A stretch of DNA of 64,000 nt, taken from positions 1 through 64,000 of the forward strand of contig NZ_JACXZT010000019.1 of assembly GCF_014779595.1 (NCBI RefSeq), read 5' to 3'. Of the stretch, positions 61,282 to 64,000 are shown piece by piece; the stretch's first letter is position 1, and each line of letters opens with the position of its first letter. The translations under genes and the position numbers were made by a program. This DNA comes from Halomonas sp. ML-15 (GTDB lineage: Bacteria; Pseudomonadota; Gammaproteobacteria; Pseudomonadales; Halomonadaceae). The notes beneath the pieces are model-generated. The model was not told the DNA's origin. It saw only the letters and a list, made by a program, of their open reading frames with translations, and made no database searches.

Positions 61282-62439
61282 TCAGCGTGCGAGGGTGGAC
61301 CAGTCCACCGGCTCGAAGCCGCCATCGCGGATGATGGTCGGCCACACCGCGTCACTGGCCTGGTGGTCGCCACGTCCCAGCCGCAGCGGCTCGCCAAGAC
61401 CAAGGTCGACCTCGCCGAGCCCCAGCAGGGCATCGACCAGCGCTTCCCGATCCGGATCGGGACCGGCGGCTTCCACCCCCTTCACAAACAGCGCAGCGGC
61501 CAAATAGCCCTCCAGCGAGATAAAGTCGGGGCTGGCACCGTTGCCGTGCGCTTCGAGGGCATCACGGTAGGCCGCCACGCCAGGCAGGCCGGCATCCAGC
61601 GGCGGCACCACCTGGGTGATGATGACGTCCTCGGCCAGCTCGCCCAACTCGTCGACCAGCGCCTGGCTGCCGACGAAAGAGACGTTTAGAAACAGGGTAT
61701 CGGGGAGGTCCTGACGCGCTTCGCGAATAAAATCGGCCACCGGGCCGTAGGTGCCGACCATGATGATCGCCCGGGGTGTTACCGGCGCCTGCAGGATGGT
61801 TGCCAGCGCCTGGTGAACATTGCGGGTATTACGGGTGAAGCGGCCGTGGGCAAGCTCTCCAGCAGCGTCGAAGCCGTGAGACTCCAGGGCCCGGACACCG
61901 CCGATATAGCCAGCGTCACCGAAGCCATCGTTCTGGGTAAAGAAGGCGATCTCTTCCGGCCCGATACCCGCCTCCAGCAGACCCTCTACCATCGCTGCAG
62001 TCTCCTGGACATAGCTGGCGCGGTAGTTGATGACGTGGCGATCGGGCGGGTCGCGGCGCAGCACGCCGGCACCGGTGAAGGCGCCGTAGAGCAGCGTCTG
62101 GTACTGGTTATGCAGCGGGATGGTGACAATTGCAGTGGGAGTGCCAACGTTACCGATGGCGGCCAGCACCTCATCCTCCTCGATCAAGCGACGGGTCTCG
62201 GGAGCTGCACGCAGCGGCTCGTACTGATCATCGCGGGCCAGCAGGGCAAGCTCGGCGCCGTGCACGCCGCCAGCGGCATTGACCTCGGCAAAGTGCGCCT
62301 CGATACCCTGGCGCATACCATTACCGAGGGAGGCGGCGGGGCCGCTGAACGGGGCCACCAGACCAAACTTGAGTTCCGCTTGAGCTTGCGGGGCCATCAA
62401 CCATAGCGCCCCCAGCAGCAGTGCTAATCGACGTCGCAT
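61282..62439 (-). CDS. Periplasmic LivJ-type substrate-binding protein
   Basis: A 385-residue exported protein (signal peptide ends APQAQA) with a type I periplasmic-binding fold (FGLVAPFSGPAASLGNGMRQG, FFTQNDGFGDAGYIGG, FISLEGYLAAALFVKGVE). Such proteins serve ABC amino-acid import or signalling. No ABC permease or ATPase gene is present, and the next gene is a chemoreceptor, so a sensing role is likely. Confidence 0.82.
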   Translation of the reverse strand: MRRRLALLLGALWLMAPQAQAELKFGLVAPFSGPAASLGNGMRQGIEAHFAEVNAAGGVHGAELALLARDDQYEPLRAAPETRRLIEEDEVLAAIGNVGTPTAIVTIPLHNQYQTLLYGAFTGAGVLRRDPPDRHVINYRASYVQETAAMVEGLLEAGIGPEEIAFFTQNDGFGDAGYIGGVRALESHGFDAAGELAHGRFTRNTRNVHQALATILQAPVTPRAIIMVGTYGPVADFIREARQDLPDTLFLNVSFVGSQALVDELGELAEDVIITQVVPPLDAGLPGVAAYRDALEAHGNGASPDFISLEGYLAAALFVKGVEAAGPDPDREALVDALLGLGEVDLGLGEPLRLGRGDHQASDAVWPTIIRDGGFEPVDWSTLAR

Positions 62440-62606
62440 GGACCGACTCCCGGGTATCTATCGACAGGGGTAGCCACCGTACTTTGCGATGGCCTTCTGC
62501 CACAGATATCGGCACTCATCTCATATAGTTGAGCGAATACTGCAACGCGTCAGGAGCATTTTCACCCAAGCTTATTACTGTAAAGCATAATACAGGATTG
62601 CCCCTA

Positions 62607-63479
62607 TCACTCCTCCAGCGGCCGCGGCGGGTCGAGGTAGTCACCCATGAACATCAGCGCACTGGGCAGGCTGGTGCGCCACACCCGCCAGGTATGGCCA
62701 CCGCGCAGAATTTCCAGCATCAGCTGCTCTGGCTGGTGGTCGACCAGCTCGCGATAAATGCGCCGCGCATGCGTCTCGGCATCCAGGGGGTCTCGGTTAC
62801 CGGCACTTAGGTATAGCGGCACGACCTGCGACTGGGCCAGGTAGTCGTCGAGGTAGGCGGTATAGTTGAGCTGCGACCACAGCACTGGGTCGAAACGCCC
62901 TTCATCATCCACGAAGGCCGGGTGGCGACGCGCCGATGAGTTGCCCGGTGGCATTGGACTGTAGCTGGCTGGGCTCAGCGCAGCGGCGGCGGCGAACAGT
63001 TCGGGGCGCTCCATGATGAAATTGAGGGTGCCGTACCCGCCCGCCGATAGGCCACCGACGGCGCGTCCTTCGCGGTGCTCATGCACATGCCAGGAGGCCT
63101 CGATGTGCGGCATCAGGTCGTCGAAGAAGGCGGTGCGCGCTGCCTCGTTATGACCATCCACCCACCAGCTCAGGCTTCCCGGCATCACGATCACCGCCGG
63201 CGGGATACGACCTTGCTGGATCAGGCGGTCGGCCACCGTACGCAAATTGCCGCTGCTGGCCCAGTCGCGGTCGCTGCCAAACGAGCCATGCAGCAGATAG
63301 ATCACCGGGTAGCGCTGATTGGACACCGCATAGCCATCGGGGAGATAGATGGTGTAGGGATAGTCATGTCCAAGGGTCTCGGAGGCAAAGCGTTGATGGC
63401 TGACCTGCCCCGCCACTGCCGGCCCCCCCAACAGTAGCGCCACCACCCCCAGCAGCAGTGCATGCAAGCGTAGCTTCAT
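62607..63479 (-). CDS. Secreted alpha/beta-hydrolase esterase (esterase D/Fes-like)
   Basis: A 290-residue exported esterase. It has a signal peptide (AVAG cleavage), the LLHGSFGSDRDW oxyanion segment, nucleophile S145 in GGLSAGGYG and the final His in GGHTWRVWR. It belongs to the EsteraseD/antigen-85-like group, which act on small esters or siderophores. Substrate unknown. Between signal peptide and hydrolase no lipobox is seen, so it is periplasmic or secreted. Confidence 0.85.
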   Translation of the reverse strand: MKLRLHALLLGVVALLLGGPAVAGQVSHQRFASETLGHDYPYTIYLPDGYAVSNQRYPVIYLLHGSFGSDRDWASSGNLRTVADRLIQQGRIPPAVIVMPGSLSWWVDGHNEAARTAFFDDLMPHIEASWHVHEHREGRAVGGLSAGGYGTLNFIMERPELFAAAAALSPASYSPMPPGNSSARRHPAFVDDEGRFDPVLWSQLNYTAYLDDYLAQSQVVPLYLSAGNRDPLDAETHARRIYRELVDHQPEQLMLEILRGGHTWRVWRTSLPSALMFMGDYLDPPRPLEE

Positions 63480-63625
63480 ATCTGGGTGTCTCCCTATCCA
63501 TGAAATAAAACGCCATGAAATATGCCTGATCAGGGAATTACTGAAGCATACCGCAGTCGGACATCACGCGGCGCGAGGTCGTTCAACTGCTAACGATCAT
63601 CACTATCGAACCGGCTGGGGGGCCC

Positions 63626-64000
63626 ATGAAACGAATCGAGGAAATCTACTGGCTGCGCTTCTATGGTTGCCTGGCGGTGTTCTGCTTCCACTTCCTCGAC
63701 CGCCTCAACGAGCGCTTCGACAACCTCTATATCGACCTCGCCCGTATTCCCACCGTGCTCGGCACGCCAGTTTTCATTTTCATCTCGATCTTTCTGTTCT
63801 CGGCGCGCTACGGCAGTCATATCCCCGACGGCTTCCTGGCCAACCGCGTCAAGTACGTGATGGTGCCCTATGTCATCTATGGGCTGATCTACTCCACCAC
63901 CAACTACCTGAGCGTGACCGCCGACGGCGGCGAGCTGGGCTTCGTCGACAATTTCGTCGAGTACATGATCTACGCTGGCTGGCACGGCTACTTCCTGATC
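63626..64000 (+). CDS. Membrane acyltransferase (family 3), 5' part
   Basis: The window ends after 125 codons of an acyltransferase-3 type protein. It starts MKRIEEIYWLRFYGCLAVFC, typical of polysaccharide O-acyltransferases (EpsF/IcaC/PgaC-associated), followed by hydrophobic segments PTVLGTPVFIFISIFLFSAR and YVMVPYVIYGLIY. It would modify exopolysaccharide or lipopolysaccharide at the membrane. The 3' end lies outside the window. Confidence 0.8.
   Translation, partial: MKRIEEIYWLRFYGCLAVFCFHFLDRLNERFDNLYIDLARIPTVLGTPVFIFISIFLFSARYGSHIPDGFLANRVKYVMVPYVIYGLIYSTTNYLSVTADGGELGFVDNFVEYMIYAGWHGYFLI

Noticed and set aside
1-64000. CRISPR arrays, tRNA and rRNA genes, prophage
   Set aside because: No regularly spaced repeats, cloverleaf-like sequences, rRNA signatures or phage structural genes were recognised on reading both strands.

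Overview
The window is GC-rich, densely coded bacterial chromosome. The gene families (BCCT and TRAP transporters, YbfB/YjiJ-type MFS, NnrU, many LysR regulators, DUF3008, ArfB, a Bfr-type ferritin) suggest a marine or halophilic gammaproteobacterium of the Halomonadaceae (Halomonas-like). This is inferred from gene content and codon style; no rRNA or other phylogenetic marker is present. No tRNA, rRNA or CRISPR array was recognised. Both edges cut genes: the tail of an IS5-type transposase on the left, and the start of a membrane acyltransferase on the right.

Layout. 1-5.1 kb: small secreted proteins, a DMT exporter and a scrapyard of gene fragments around an AT-rich islet bounded by a 39-bp direct repeat. 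5.1-18 kb: D-tartrate dehydratase with a LysR regulator, a bacterioferritin lacking the haem-ligand Met, an MFS/GST pair with a LysR regulator, an OXA-type beta-lactamase divergent from ampR, a Fcy1-like deaminase, and a hipBA toxin-antitoxin locus with three evenly spaced palindromic operators. 18-32.3 kb: a CbiX-like protein, a DUF1611/PLP-racemase pair, an AraC/nfsA region with a duplicated nfsA tail, and a LysR-controlled catabolic operon (DUF1445, TRAP PQM, DUF2848, amidase, membrane protein, Old Yellow Enzyme). 32.3-44.2 kb: small housekeeping genes, an M42 peptidase, a BCCT-CocE esterase-LysR operon, arfB, an unusual proline-racemase-superfamily protein coupled to an alcohol dehydrogenase, and a YbaK-type deacylase.

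44.4-53.8 kb holds the most remarkable feature: seven head-to-tail genes, nearly all overlapping by a few bases. They encode an HMG-CoA reductase with all four catalytic residues, a UbiA prenyltransferase, a PEP-synthase/rifampicin-phosphotransferase-like dikinase, a DUF3419 (BtaA-like) aminocarboxypropyl transferase, a dolichol/phytol-kinase-like membrane protein, a GNAT acetyltransferase and an OleC-like AMP-forming ligase. No other mevalonate-pathway gene is in the window. The set looks like a dedicated pathway for an uncharacterised isoprenoid or ether-lipid-like molecule.

53.8-64 kb: SDR oxidoreductase, NnrU-like membrane protein, MFS transporter, two GGDEF sensor proteins, a chemoreceptor paired with a periplasmic binding protein, a secreted esterase and the start of the acyltransferase gene.
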